Of a stretch of 64,000 bases of DNA, positions 7,726 to 15,667 are shown piece after piece. Source of the DNA: JAKFEE01 sp036675815 (GTDB lineage Bacteria > Pseudomonadota > Alphaproteobacteria > Rhodospirillales > Magnetospirillaceae). The notes under the pieces were generated by a model, which did not search any database, was not told the DNA's origin, and saw only the letters and a program-made list of their open reading frames with translations. The translations under genes were made by a program, and so were the position numbers. The stretch is from positions 1-64,000 of the forward strand of contig JAKFEE010000036.1 of the NCBI GenBank assembly GCA_036675815.1, given 5' to 3'. The stretch's first letter is position 1. The number at the start of each line of letters is the position of its first letter.

Positions 7726-8852
7726 GAGAACATCCGCTCCTTCTCCCGAACCCGGCGTACGGGGTTGACGATGCGCGGCCCGTCCTCGAGCGCCGGCGGC
7801 TCGGCGCGCAGGTCCGATGTCATCAGGCTGTTGATCGCCTCGTTGGGCGTGTCGCCGCGCAGCACCGCATCGACGGCACGGCAGATCGGCATGTCGATGC
7901 CAAGCTCGATCGCCAGGGCGGTGACGGCGCGGGCGTTGACCGCTCCCTCGACCACCGGGCCGTCGTCGGACATCGACGGGCGGCACCCCTCGCCGAGGGC
8001 TTTCCCGTAGGAGAAATTGCGCGACAGTTCGCTGGAGCAGGTCAGCATCAGGTCACCCGCCCCGGCCAGCCCGCACAAGGTGTCGGCGCGCGCCCCGATC
8101 GCCGCCCCCAGGCGCGTGATCTCCGCCAGGCCGCGCGTGATCAGTGCGGCGCGCGCATTCGCCCCCAGACGGCGGCCGGCGGCGATGCCGCAGGCGATGG
8201 CGATGACGTTCTTCACGGCGCCGCCGATCTCGACGCCGATGACGTCGTCGGAAACATAGGGCCGGAAGGTCGGGGTGGCGAAGCTCACCGCGACGCGGGC
8301 GGCAAGATGCGCATCGTCGAAGGTCGAGCGGTCCAGCGGCGCAGCGATGGTCACCGCCGTCGGAAGCCCCGCCGCCACCTCCGTGGCGAAGGTGGGGCCG
8401 GACAGCACCGCCTGCGGCCGGCCCGGCATCTCGGCGGCCACGACATGGCTCATCAGCAGGCCGCTGTCGAGTTCGATGCCCTTGCTGCAGATCACCACGG
8501 GCACGCCGGGCGGCAACAGCGCCTCCACTTGCCGCGCCACCGTTCGCAGGTGCTGCGATGGCGGTACCAGGACCACCAGGTCGGCGCCATCCACCGCGGC
8601 CGCCACGTCGTTGCGGATGCTGAGATCGGCGGGCAGGGCCACCGAGGGAAGGAAGGGGTTGCGCCGCGTCTGGGCGATGGCCTCGACGACCGCGGCCTCA
8701 CGCGCCCATAGGGTGGTGCGCCGCCCGGCGCGCTGGGCGGTCACGGCCAGGGCCGTGCCCCAGGCGCCACCGCCGATGACGGCGATGCTGTTAAATACCG
8801 GCGGTCCTACTTTGTCGTTACAAGACCGCGTGGCTGCTCCGTTGATGGTCAC
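7722..8852 (-). CDS. gpsA: NAD(P)-dependent glycerol-3-phosphate dehydrogenase
   Basis: Reduces dihydroxyacetone phosphate to glycerol-3-phosphate. Motifs in this 376-residue protein: Rossmann IAVIGGGAWGTALAV (about residue 23 on), LVVLVPPSQHLRTV, ICSKGIE, LSGPTFATEVAAGLPTA, the catalytic Lys in GGAVKNVIAIACGIAAG, and GLAGAGDLMLTCSSELSRN. The GTG at 8852 is chosen because GGAGGG lies 5 bases upstream and no other start fits between it and the Rossmann fold; it gives an unusual 20-residue extension. Being first in a three-gene overlapping operon with ggpS suggests a dedicated supply of acceptor for solute synthesis. It may also be the only phospholipid GpsA of the cell. Confidence 0.92.
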   Translation of the reverse strand: MTINGAATRSCNDKVGPPVFNSIAVIGGGAWGTALAVTAQRAGRRTTLWAREAAVVEAIAQTRRNPFLPSVALPADLSIRNDVAAAVDGADLVVLVPPSQHLRTVARQVEALLPPGVPVVICSKGIELDSGLLMSHVVAAEMPGRPQAVLSGPTFATEVAAGLPTAVTIAAPLDRSTFDDAHLAARVAVSFATPTFRPYVSDDVIGVEIGGAVKNVIAIACGIAAGRRLGANARAALITRGLAEITRLGAAIGARADTLCGLAGAGDLMLTCSSELSRNFSYGKALGEGCRPSMSDDGPVVEGAVNARAVTALAIELGIDMPICRAVDAVLRGDTPNEAINSLMTSDLRAEPPALEDGPRIVNPVRRVREKERMFS

Positions 8853-8937
8853 GGTAGCCCTCCGCTGTGGTGTAAGCGACGTATCCGCCGCCAGATGATG
8901 GTGAGTTTTGTCTCGCTTCCCTGTGGGAGATTTTGGC

Positions 8938-8966
8938 TGTCTAATGGTATTTCGATGTGATGTCAA
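8938..8966 (-). promoter_or_regulatory. Candidate sigma-70 promoter of the gpsA-phosphatase-ggpS operon
   Basis: On the minus strand a perfect TTGACA (8966-8961) is followed after 17 bases by TAGACA (8943-8938), giving a start near 8931 and a leader of about 80 nt before the GTG of gpsA. The whole gap 8853-9180 (328 bases) is strikingly AT-rich compared with the rest of the window and contains no gene. The -35 is ideal and the -10 poor, a shape often seen in regulated promoters. Osmotic control is a guess from the gene products. Confidence 0.5.
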
Positions 8967-9180
8967 CCATATACGCAATGTTGCTAGAAAAAATGTTAAA
9001 AATACTTACTGAGCGTATAGTGTTACTTGCTTTTTTTGCCTACCGGCACGCGCGATGAAGCAGCCGCCGGCCCGTCAGCAATAAGTTGCCACAGATTTAT
9101 TCCACGGAGTCGTCACGAACATTCCGCGCCGGCGGCGCCAATTTGGCCGGCCGGTACCCATGCGGGCAAAATCTCAGGGG

Positions 9181-10185
9181 CTAGGCGGCAAGGCTACGCG
9201 GGCCGGCATTGCCCATGACGCGACGTGTGCTCAGGGGGTCGGTCGGTGCGCCGCCCAACTCGCGGCAAAAGAAGGTGAAATAGCCGTCGAGACGGCGCAG
9301 GAGGTCATCCCGTTCGGCGGCGTCGCGCACGAAAGGCGTATGCCCAGGCTCGATCGACGGCGAATGCAGGCTCAGCACGAACAGCCGTGTGCCGCGGCGA
9401 TGCAGCCATCGCGTCAGCCGGCACATTTCCTCCAGACTCTGCCCCTCGGGTGACAGGCGCATCCGTTCGATCAGGCGCAGGCGGGCCGCCAGCGCCGGCA
9501 GGCGCCACTGCCGGCGCTGGGGGCACGTCAGCCAGCGATAGAGCGAGGGGTTGGGCACATGGCCGACGAAGGCGCCGGTACTGGGGATCGACAGGATGCG
9601 GCCGTGTGGGCCGACCCACATCGGCACGGCAGGGCAGGTCGAGAAATCGGGGCCGCCATCGGCCGAATAATCGAAGGCCGGGGACGGGCTGAGGTCGACC
9701 TCGATGCCGACCTCATCGAGGATGGCGAAGGTGTTGACGCCGATGCCGTGGCGTCCGGCGCGGTAGATCTGCGCCGGCGTGCCCAGACCGGCCTCGATGC
9801 GGTGCAACAACTGCCGAAGCTTTTCCGCCTCCTGCTGGCGGGGCAAGTTTCCGGGATAGGTGTTGCGTGAGCACAGGTCCTCGACGAAGGGAGGCGACAC
9901 CCAGGGATGCAGATGGGCGGCCACCGAGGCTCGGCCGCTGGTTACCAGTGGCCCCAACGCCTCGATGCCCAGGGACTGGCTCACGATCGGGTAGTCGACC
10001 GCGTAGACGGGGTGAACGCCGTGGGCCTCGAACAGCGACTGCAAGTCAGCAATGCGCCGCAGGTGGCCGATGTCGGTGGAGGTGCGGGAATAGACGGCGC
10101 ATCGCCAATCGAATTCCTCTTCGGTGTCGACGACGACGATCAACTGGGGCGTGCTGATCGCCGAGACGGCGGCGCGAAGCATCAT
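9181..10185 (-). CDS. Polysaccharide deacetylase-like (CE4/NodB-fold) protein
   Basis: A 334-residue protein with NodB-fold signatures: VVVDTEEEFDW near the N-terminus (the Asp-Thr-Glu catalytic and metal position), AHLHPWVSPPF (a metal-binding His-x-His variant), RAGRHGIG (Arg of motif 3) and LSLHSPSIEPGHTPF at the C-terminal side (final His motif). Related alphaproteobacterial proteins are annotated as polysaccharide deacetylases, some as WalW. There is no signal peptide, so it may act in the cytoplasm on a precursor. It lies upstream of the gpsA operon on the same strand, separated by the AT-rich gap. The ATG at 10185 has only a weak ribosome site; 10182 is also possible. Substrate unknown. 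Confidence 0.65.
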   Translation of the reverse strand: MMLRAAVSAISTPQLIVVVDTEEEFDWRCAVYSRTSTDIGHLRRIADLQSLFEAHGVHPVYAVDYPIVSQSLGIEALGPLVTSGRASVAAHLHPWVSPPFVEDLCSRNTYPGNLPRQQEAEKLRQLLHRIEAGLGTPAQIYRAGRHGIGVNTFAILDEVGIEVDLSPSPAFDYSADGGPDFSTCPAVPMWVGPHGRILSIPSTGAFVGHVPNPSLYRWLTCPQRRQWRLPALAARLRLIERMRLSPEGQSLEEMCRLTRWLHRRGTRLFVLSLHSPSIEPGHTPFVRDAAERDDLLRRLDGYFTFFCRELGGAPTDPLSTRRVMGNAGPRSLAA

Positions 10186-10353
10186 CCGACGTTTGCCCGT
10201 CCGGCGGGGTGAAGTTCGGGCGCCACGGCGGGAAGCATGGGCAAACGGCGCGCCTCGTTGGGGTGCAAGCTTCGCCGATTCTACGGCGAGTCAGGTGCAG
10301 CGCCTATCCAACGGCCGTCATAGCGACCTTTGGCGCCTGCATGCGCAATACAG

Positions 10354-10381
10354 AAAGGGCGCCCGTGTCAACGGGCGCCCT
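10354..10381 (-). terminator. Rho-independent terminator after the OmpA-like lipoprotein gene
   Basis: Read on the minus strand, AGGGCGCCCGT pairs with ACGGGCGCCCT across a TGAC loop and is followed by TTCTGT. It lies about 25 bases past the stop at 10407. The remaining gap 10186-10353 holds no gene that I can see. Confidence 0.8.
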
Positions 10382-10406
10382 CACCAGGCGGCGGGCTCGC
10401 CAACGA

Positions 10407-11519
10407 TCAGTGCACGAAGACGTGGACTTCGCCGGTGGTCGCAGACGTGCTGTCGGATGCTGACAGGCGCACCCGGTTCGACGGCAGCCCCATGCTGGTG
10501 AGCGTTCGCAACACACCCTCGGCGTTGCGGCGAGCGCTGGTGGCGCCCAAAGCCATCTGGCCGGGCGACCCCTTCTTCGGCGCGACCGCCACCACGTTGA
10601 ACGTTGCCGTCGGCTTGCGCTCCAGAGCCTGCTTGACGGCCGAGTACAGTGCCCCCTCGTACTGCACTTTCGGCCGATCGAACTTGATGACGGCCAGCGG
10701 CCGGTCTTTCGCCGCTGCCGGTGCAGCCGAGGCCATCGGCACCGGCACGAACTGCACCGCCAGGCTGGAGCCGTAGAGCTGGCCACCCTGGATGGCCACG
10801 GCGAGGGTGTTGAGATTGCTCTTTTCGTTGGAGACGTATTGCTGCTGGCGGCTGATGTCGCCCGCCAGCTCGGTCAGCAGACGCTCGATCGACACCAGGG
10901 TGCGGTTGACCTCGTCCTCGAGCATGCGCAATTGCCGATGGTCCTCCTCGACGGCGCCCGACAAGCCGCGTGCCGCCTGCACGGCGTTGAGCAGGTAGGC
11001 GGCCATCGACGAGGCCGAGCCGACCTCGGTCGACAGCCGGTTCATGCTCATGATGTCGTTGCCGATGCGGTCGAGTTCCCCTTGCGCTTCCTTCCACTGC
11101 TGCATCAGCACGGGATTGCCTGGCGTCGTGCCGACCTGCAGTCGCGCGTTGATGGCGGCGACGGTGCCGTGATAGCGCTGCGAATCCTGGATGGTCTGGT
11201 TGCGCACCGCCTGCAACTCGCCATGTTGGTGCTGCACCATGCTCTGCAACTGGCTGAGTTCGCTCTTGAGGCTGCCGACCTTCTGGCCGACGAAGGTGCC
11301 GGTCTCGGCTGCTGCCGGCCGTTGCGCCGACGACTGCATGTCGACCGGCGCCGCCTCGACCGCCGCTGCCGCCAGTGGCGTCGGATAGAGCTGGATGGTC
11401 TCGGCGGGTGGCTTGTCGGTGCCGGCGAGCGATGGATAAAGGGCATCCTCGGCGAAAGAGCACCCGCCCAGGAGAAGTGCCGTGGTGAACACCACGGCTT
11501 GCGCCTGCTTTACTGCCAT
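10407..11519 (-). CDS. Outer-membrane lipoprotein with coiled coil and OmpA-like C-terminal domain
   Basis: A 370-residue protein. Residues 1-20 form a lipoprotein signal ending in LLLGGC, with Cys20 as the lipidated residue. The middle (about 85-250) is rich in Gln, Glu and Arg and looks coiled coil. The last 95 residues (from LAVIKFDRPKVQYEG to the C-terminus) have the OmpA-like pattern: a strand, an Ala-rich helix, a second strand FNVVAVAPK, then ARRNAEGVLRTLTSMGLPSNRV, the usual peptidoglycan-binding helix. It probably tethers the outer membrane to the wall. The ATG at 11519 is chosen to place the signal at the N-terminus; an in-frame GTG at 11591 would add 24 residues. Upstream, GTCTC-TTTT-GAGAC (about 11576-11589) is a small palindrome. 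Confidence 0.7.
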   Translation of the reverse strand: MAVKQAQAVVFTTALLLGGCSFAEDALYPSLAGTDKPPAETIQLYPTPLAAAAVEAAPVDMQSSAQRPAAAETGTFVGQKVGSLKSELSQLQSMVQHQHGELQAVRNQTIQDSQRYHGTVAAINARLQVGTTPGNPVLMQQWKEAQGELDRIGNDIMSMNRLSTEVGSASSMAAYLLNAVQAARGLSGAVEEDHRQLRMLEDEVNRTLVSIERLLTELAGDISRQQQYVSNEKSNLNTLAVAIQGGQLYGSSLAVQFVPVPMASAAPAAAKDRPLAVIKFDRPKVQYEGALYSAVKQALERKPTATFNVVAVAPKKGSPGQMALGATSARRNAEGVLRTLTSMGLPSNRVRLSASDSTSATTGEVHVFVH

Positions 11520-11780
11520 CGCGACCGGCCACCCTCTTGAAAGCGTCGTTCCCGCCGACGCATTTGACTTCAGGCGTCTCAAAAGAGACACACCTATACC
11601 CCTTGCGACTGGGGAGTGTATCGAATGGATAGTTGTGCGACAAGCCGGTTTTCCCGACCGGCTCCGCGGCCGTGCGCCGAAGCGGCGCGCCGATGTGTTT
11701 TTCGCTGTTTTTCGGCTTGCACCGCCCCGGCCATTCGACTATGTTCCCGGTCCTCCGCCGGGGCCATCCCCGAGCACGCA

Positions 11781-11857
11781 GCGCCCGTAGCTCAATTGGA
11801 TAGAGCATCAGACTACGGATCTGAGGGTTGGGAGTTCGAATCTTCCCGGGCGCGCCA
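11781..11857 (+). tRNA. tRNA-Arg (ACG)
   Basis: A 77-base cloverleaf. The acceptor GCGCCCG pairs with CGGGCGC at 11847-11853, followed by G and an encoded CCA. D-arm GCTC/GAGC; anticodon stem TCAGA/TCTGA around loop CTACGGA, anticodon ACG; T-arm contains GTTCGAATC. The ACG anticodon is normally deaminated to inosine to read CGU, CGC and CGA. Confidence 0.97.
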
Positions 11858-12486
11858 CTTTCCCATTGGAATTCAAGCAGCCGAGCCTAGCCCAACAGGC
11901 CGTTCCAGCTGGGGCAACCGTTGACCCGCCGCCGGAGCGGGCCGCACCCTTGCGGTGCGCGGTGGCCCTCTTCGGAAGGGCCTGATCCTTCTCGAGCCAA
12001 AGCGGATGTCGCGGCCCCGGGCGCCGGCTGATGGGCGGGCGCCTAGCAGGAAAGTCTGGGTGCGGGGTTTGGCAATGCGCCAACACACCCCACCTAGACA
12101 CTGTTGAGCGCGCGGCAAAGCGCTACGCGCGGAAACAAGACGCTCCCTCGATGGTTGCTGATGGAAAGGCTGGTCTCGATGGCTCAGGCTCGACCATGTA
12201 ATGGACACGCGATCCCGTTAGCGCCGTGTTGAACATCCGGATCGCACTCCGCCAGGCGTTGTGGATCGGGGCCGCCTATTGGGCCCTTGCGCTGTTCTGA
12301 GCGCCCGGATGATGCCCTGAGGCGAAACGACGGCCACCCACGCGGCTATCGTGGCGCCGCCGTTGCCCGACCCGTCCGCGCAGCAGAGGCGGCGGCAGTC
12401 TTTGTACATCGTCGTCCGCCGCCGGATCGGATCGCTTCCTACGACGCGCCCGCTCCACCACTCCTATTATGTCGCTAAGACGACCT
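11858..12486. other. Gene-poor stretch downstream of tRNA-Arg
   Basis: About 630 bases without a convincing gene. Open frames here have no ribosome site, no recognisable motif and biased amino-acid content typical of antisense GC-rich frames. A few short GC hairpins occur around 11930-11990. AGGAAAGTCTGGG at about 12049 resembles part of RNase P RNA, but no other conserved RNase P segment follows. No integrase or duplicated tRNA 3' end is visible. Confidence 0.5.
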
Positions 12487-12789
12487 TCAACGCATCCCCT
12501 GGCGCTGTTGCATTTGATAGGCGCAGTCGCCCCGTTCGACGCTGGAGCCGACGCTGGAGCCGAGACCGGCGCCCAGCAGGGTGCCGGCGATCGTGGCGGC
12601 GACCCTGCCGCTGCCCTTGCCAACCTGGTTGCCGAGAACGCCACCACCGGCGCCGCCAACCACGGCGCCACCGACACTGCCCATTCCGGAACCGCACAAG
12701 CCCTGGTTCTGAGCACCATAAGGCGCGGCGCAGGCGGCCAGCGTGGTAGAAAACGCCATCGCGGCGATAAGTCGAACAGAAACATACAT
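12487..12789 (-). CDS. Small glycine-zipper lipoprotein (17-kDa surface antigen-like)
   Basis: A 100-residue protein with a lipoprotein signal: residues 1-19 hydrophobic, TTLAAC with Cys20. The remainder has two glycine-zipper runs, GGAVVGGAGGGVLGNQVG and AGTLLGAGLGSSVGSSVE, separated by a short polar stretch. This is the Gly-zipper 2TM pattern of the Rickettsia 17-kDa antigen and SlyB-like families, found in the outer membrane. It lacks the longer C-terminal domain of SlyB. GGAG lies about 11 bases before the ATG. It stands alone in a gene-poor region and is probably monocistronic. Function unknown. Confidence 0.75.
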   Translation of the reverse strand: MYVSVRLIAAMAFSTTLAACAAPYGAQNQGLCGSGMGSVGGAVVGGAGGGVLGNQVGKGSGRVAATIAGTLLGAGLGSSVGSSVERGDCAYQMQQRQGMR

Positions 12790-13553
12790 AATACAGCTCC
12801 GGGAATTCGTAAGCAGGCGTAGTGCCCCTTATAGCCGAATGCCGAATAGTTGCGTCAACATAGATATCGATAACAAAGAAGTGTCATTCGGCGCTCGTGG
12901 TGTTATTGCTGTGATGATTTTGCTTGCCGGCTCTCTCCAGCATCGCTGGTTGAGCTGCGCGAGGAATATAATCGTGGGCAAGGCGGCCATGTATTGCCTG
13001 AGCAGCATTGGCCCGAGATCGCCTCCAAAGCCCGCAAAACACGGGCCGCGGGTGTGCCGCAGCGAGGAGAGGACGGGTGGACGACACGGTCGGCCGCTGG
13101 TTCACCTTCTAGGCCGGCCGCATTCGCTCCAAGGGCGGCGTGCCAAGCCCGACATCACCATGACCGTCGCCACCGCCGAGCTTGGAATTTCCAGTCTGAC
13201 GATGGACGGCCCCGACGAACTGCGTCTGTTCTCGGTGGCACTCCCGGGGCAGCGGCAACTACGGAGTAAATTCTGCGTAAGGTCACTTGCAGCATGGGCG
13301 ATTATCGCTTAGCTCTTGTCCTTATGAAGAGCCGCTCCGTCGCATCTCGCTGGACGCTTCGCGCCGGATCAATCGGCGCAGGTACCCTGGCCCCGGGCTT
13401 CTAGTCACTCCCGGGGCACGGGTGGAGTGCGGCGCGTGCCATGGGCACTGACCCGCCGCGATCTAAGGCTTCTACTTCCCTGACATCGAATCGCTTACGG
13501 CCCCGGCACGGGGATTTTCCGTCTATTTGCATTTGGAACTCAGAGGTGCAGTC
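12790..13553. other. Long intergenic stretch, no supported gene
   Basis: Around 760 bases. The first part (12790-12990) is AT-richer and may hold the promoter of the minus-strand lipoprotein. A plus-strand frame around 12960-13110 reads LVELREEYNRGQGGHVLPEQ and then decays into Arg/Ala-rich text; it could be a relic of a gene but I cannot name it. The end (13485-13530) contains the small palindrome GCCCCGGCACGGGG. I would not call a gene here. Confidence 0.4.
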
Positions 13554-13949
13554 ATGACTTACAACGTCCCTCCCCCCATAATGCTGTGCTCGGACGAGGC
13601 CGACAGCCTGTCGGAACTGGCTGGTGCGGCGGCCGGAGCCCATCGGGAAGCGGCGGCGTTTCTGGAACAGGAGATCGCCCGCGCCGCAATCATCGACGGG
13701 CAGGACCTCCCCACCGATGTCGTCCGCCTGGGTTCGCGGGTGCGGTTCAGCGATGACCACGGAAGCGTTCGTGACGTCACGCTCGTGCTGCCGATCGATG
13801 CCGATGTCAATTTGGGGCGGATCTCGGTATTGACGCCCGTCGGTGCGGCTCTCATCGGCCTGAAGGCCGGCCAGTCGATCTCCTACGAGACCAAATGCAG
13901 CTTGCGTCGGGTCACGGTGATTGCCGTGCATGGCACCGGCCCCGCGTAG
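13554..13949 (+). CDS. Rnk/GreA-GreB C-terminal domain protein (nucleoside diphosphate kinase regulator type)
   Basis: A 131-residue protein. The N-terminal half (to about 50) is helical and charged; the C-terminal part (VVRLGSRVRFSDD, VTLVLPIDAD, RISVLTPVGAALIGLKAGQSI) is the FKBP-like GreA/GreB C-terminal domain as in Rnk. Rnk proteins bind RNA polymerase but lack the long Gre coiled coil, so no transcript-cleavage activity is expected. The ATG at 13554 is preceded by AGAGGT at 13542. An in-frame ATG 27 bases upstream is possible. It stands alone in front of the HemD-like gene, with a 36-base gap. Confidence 0.78.
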   Translation: MTYNVPPPIMLCSDEADSLSELAGAAAGAHREAAAFLEQEIARAAIIDGQDLPTDVVRLGSRVRFSDDHGSVRDVTLVLPIDADVNLGRISVLTPVGAALIGLKAGQSISYETKCSLRRVTVIAVHGTGPA

Positions 13950-13985
13950 AGCGAGGACGCGCGGAAATCGAGCCGGTGAGAGGGC

Positions 13986-14717
13986 ATGATCACGCAGCGG
14001 CACCGCCTGTTGATCACCCGCCCGCGCTCGCAAGCGATCGGCTTTGCCCGGGCGCTGCGGCGCCGGGGCGTCGCGTGCTCGATCGCGCCGGCGATGCGCA
14101 TCGTGCCCGAAATCGGATGGGCCGCGCCAACGGCTGAGCCACAGGCGATCGTCGTCACCTCGCCGAACGCCATTTCGGCGCTGCGCCTCGTCGCCGCCGG
14201 GATGAGCTCCCAGCCGCTGATCGTGGCGGTGGGGCCGGACACGGCAGCCACCCTCCGCCGCGCCGGGTTTTCACGGCTGCTGGTCGGTGCCGGCACTGCC
14301 CAATCGCTGGCCGGCGTCATTGTCGGCGGGTTGCGCCCTGAACATGGCGTTTTGCTTCACCTGGCCGGACGCGACGTCGCCGGCGATCTGCCGGAGCAGC
14401 TTGGGCGGCGCGGGTTTCGCTTCGAGCGTGTCACGGTCTACCGCGCCGAACCGGCCGAAGCCCTTTCAGCACCGGCCATGCGCCAACTGCGCGACGGCAC
14501 CATTCGGAAGGTGGCGCTGTTCTCGCCGCGATCCGCCGAGATCTTCGTCGAACTCGTCGGGCGCGCCGGGCTCATGCCCTGCCTGGCCCAACTGACGGCG
14601 CTCGCCATCAGTCGGAATACGGCTGTCGCGGCGGGCGATGGCTGGGGCGAAATCCGCGTCGCGGCGGCGCCGTCCCGCCGGGCCATGGTCGCGCTGGCCA
14701 CCGGCCGCGCCGGATGA
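13986..14717 (+). CDS. Uroporphyrinogen-III synthase-like protein (HemD family)
   Basis: A 243-residue protein with the loose HemD pattern: LLITRPRSQAIGFARAL at the start, IVVTSPNAISAL (the usual F/V-TS-xNA motif), VAVGPDTAATLRRAG, LLHLAGRDVAGDLPEQL, VTVYRAEP, and ALFSPRSAEIFVELV. HemD closes hydroxymethylbilane to uroporphyrinogen III, the precursor of haem, sirohaem and B12. The family is very divergent, and the gene is not next to hemC here, so it could be a paralogue. GAGAGGG lies 3 bases before the ATG. A palindromic repeat follows the stop. Confidence 0.75.
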   Translation: MITQRHRLLITRPRSQAIGFARALRRRGVACSIAPAMRIVPEIGWAAPTAEPQAIVVTSPNAISALRLVAAGMSSQPLIVAVGPDTAATLRRAGFSRLLVGAGTAQSLAGVIVGGLRPEHGVLLHLAGRDVAGDLPEQLGRRGFRFERVTVYRAEPAEALSAPAMRQLRDGTIRKVALFSPRSAEIFVELVGRAGLMPCLAQLTALAISRNTAVAAGDGWGEIRVAAAPSRRAMVALATGRAG

Positions 14718-14727
14718 AGTCCCGCCC

Positions 14728-14782
14728 GGAGCGCGGAGCTCCAGCTCCGCAACACGCATACGGACCTGGAGGTCCCATCTCC
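14728..14782. repeat. 55-bp palindromic repeat, copy 2
   Basis: Begins 10 bases after the HemD-like stop. The left arm (14728-14751) is identical to copy 1. The right arm (14759-14782) reads TACGGACCTGGAGGTCCC at its start and carries several changes, so pairing is imperfect, though it keeps its own inner palindrome GGACCTGGAGGTCC. Length is exactly that of copy 1. Confidence 0.8.
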
Positions 14783-14841
14783 ATCTAGCGGCTCAGCCGC
14801 CGCGCGGCAGCGTGGCTCTTGATTGAGAGTAGTGCGCGTCA

Positions 14842-15102
14842 TGCACTATATCGGGTCGATCAAGGGGGCGGCCCTGGTCACTATGAAGCGAATGGAGGGG
14901 TTCAAGATCGAGGTCAAGACCGACCACAACCCCCGCACTTCCACGTGACCGCCGCCGATGCCGACCTGATGGTGGATCTGCGCACCTTCGAGATCATCGC
15001 CGGGTCGGCGCCGCGCAAGGTGGCGGAAAATGACCTGGTCTGGGCCAGGAGCACCGGGACGAACTGATCGCGGCGTGGAGGGAACTCAATGAGCGGGACT
15101 GA
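14842..15102 (+). pseudogene. DUF4160 protein gene with two single-base deletions
   Basis: A DUF4160 protein can be followed through three frames: MKRMEGFKIEVKTDHNP, then PPHFHVTAADADLMVDLR and on to NDLVWA, then QEHRDELIAAWRELNERD. Restoring one C in the run at 14930-14934 and one C at 15045-15046 gives a single reading ending at TGA 15100-15102, with the family's PPHFHV motif and the typical end. DUF4160 genes often precede DUF2442 genes, and the pair behaves like a toxin-antitoxin locus in gene-neighbourhood terms. The restored stop overlaps the DUF2442 start by 14 bases, supporting the reconstruction. The deletions may be real decay or sequencing error. Confidence 0.7.
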
Positions 15103-15562
15103 CGGCAGGGTCGGCGCCGGCGCGCCGATCCCCAAGATCGCGACGGTGACGGCGGGCGCGCCGCACGTCGTGACCGTGACCTGGCGCGACGGTCGGACGG
15201 ATGTCATCGACCTCGCCCCGACGATCGTGGCCTACAAGGTGTTCCGGCCGCTGCGCGACGATCCGGCGCGCTTCGCCGCCGTCAGCGTCGACGAGCACGG
15301 CAGCGCCATCGTGTGGTCGGACGGCATGGATCTCGCCAACTACACGCTGGACCGGCTGGCCCGGGTGAGCCGGCCGATGAGCCGCGAGGATTTCCGCGCC
15401 TGGATGAAGCGGAACGGCCTGACGCTGGACACCGCCGCCCCGGTGCTCGGCATCTCGCGACGGCAGGCGGCGGCCTACTCCAGCGGCGAGAAAACCATCG
15501 ACCGTGCGACCAAGCTGGCCTGCCGTGGCTACGATGCAATCATGGGGGCAGCGGCGGACTGA
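15089..15562 (+). CDS. DUF2442 protein with C-terminal XRE-like helix-turn-helix
   Basis: A 157-residue protein. Residues about 18-90 form a DUF2442 domain (VTVTWRDGRTDVIDLAPTI, KVFRPLRDDPARFAAVSVD, GSAIVWSDGMDLANYTLDRL). Residues 95-150 look like a lambda-repressor-type helix-turn-helix (REDFRAWMKRNGLTLDTAAP, LGISRRQAAAYSSGEKTI). A DNA-binding tail on DUF2442 fits an antitoxin or autoregulator role beside DUF4160. The start is the ATG at 15089, after GGCGTGGAGGG; it lies inside the end of the broken partner gene. Function is inferred from neighbourhood, not from known biochemistry. Confidence 0.75.
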   Translation: MSGTDGRVGAGAPIPKIATVTAGAPHVVTVTWRDGRTDVIDLAPTIVAYKVFRPLRDDPARFAAVSVDEHGSAIVWSDGMDLANYTLDRLARVSRPMSREDFRAWMKRNGLTLDTAAPVLGISRRQAAAYSSGEKTIDRATKLACRGYDAIMGAAAD

Positions 15563-15667
15563 CCGGCGTGCGCCGGTCCGGCGCTGCGAGGCTGGTACCT
15601 CTGGCTGGTGCCTCTCCGGACATTCGCGTATAAGTTCGGCGCCGCGACCCGTCGAGCTGGAGAGAAC

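Noticed and set aside
12030..12120. RNase P RNA fragment
   Set aside because: A single stretch AGGAAAGTCTGGG is similar, but the other universally conserved segments of RNase P RNA are absent nearby.
12839..13312. A 157-codon plus-strand frame in the gene-poor region
   Set aside because: No ribosome site, mixed composition and no recognisable domain; more likely chance.
14930..15046. Programmed frameshifting in the DUF4160 gene
   Set aside because: Two shifts at ordinary short C-runs without a slippery heptamer or downstream structure; deletion or sequencing error is simpler.
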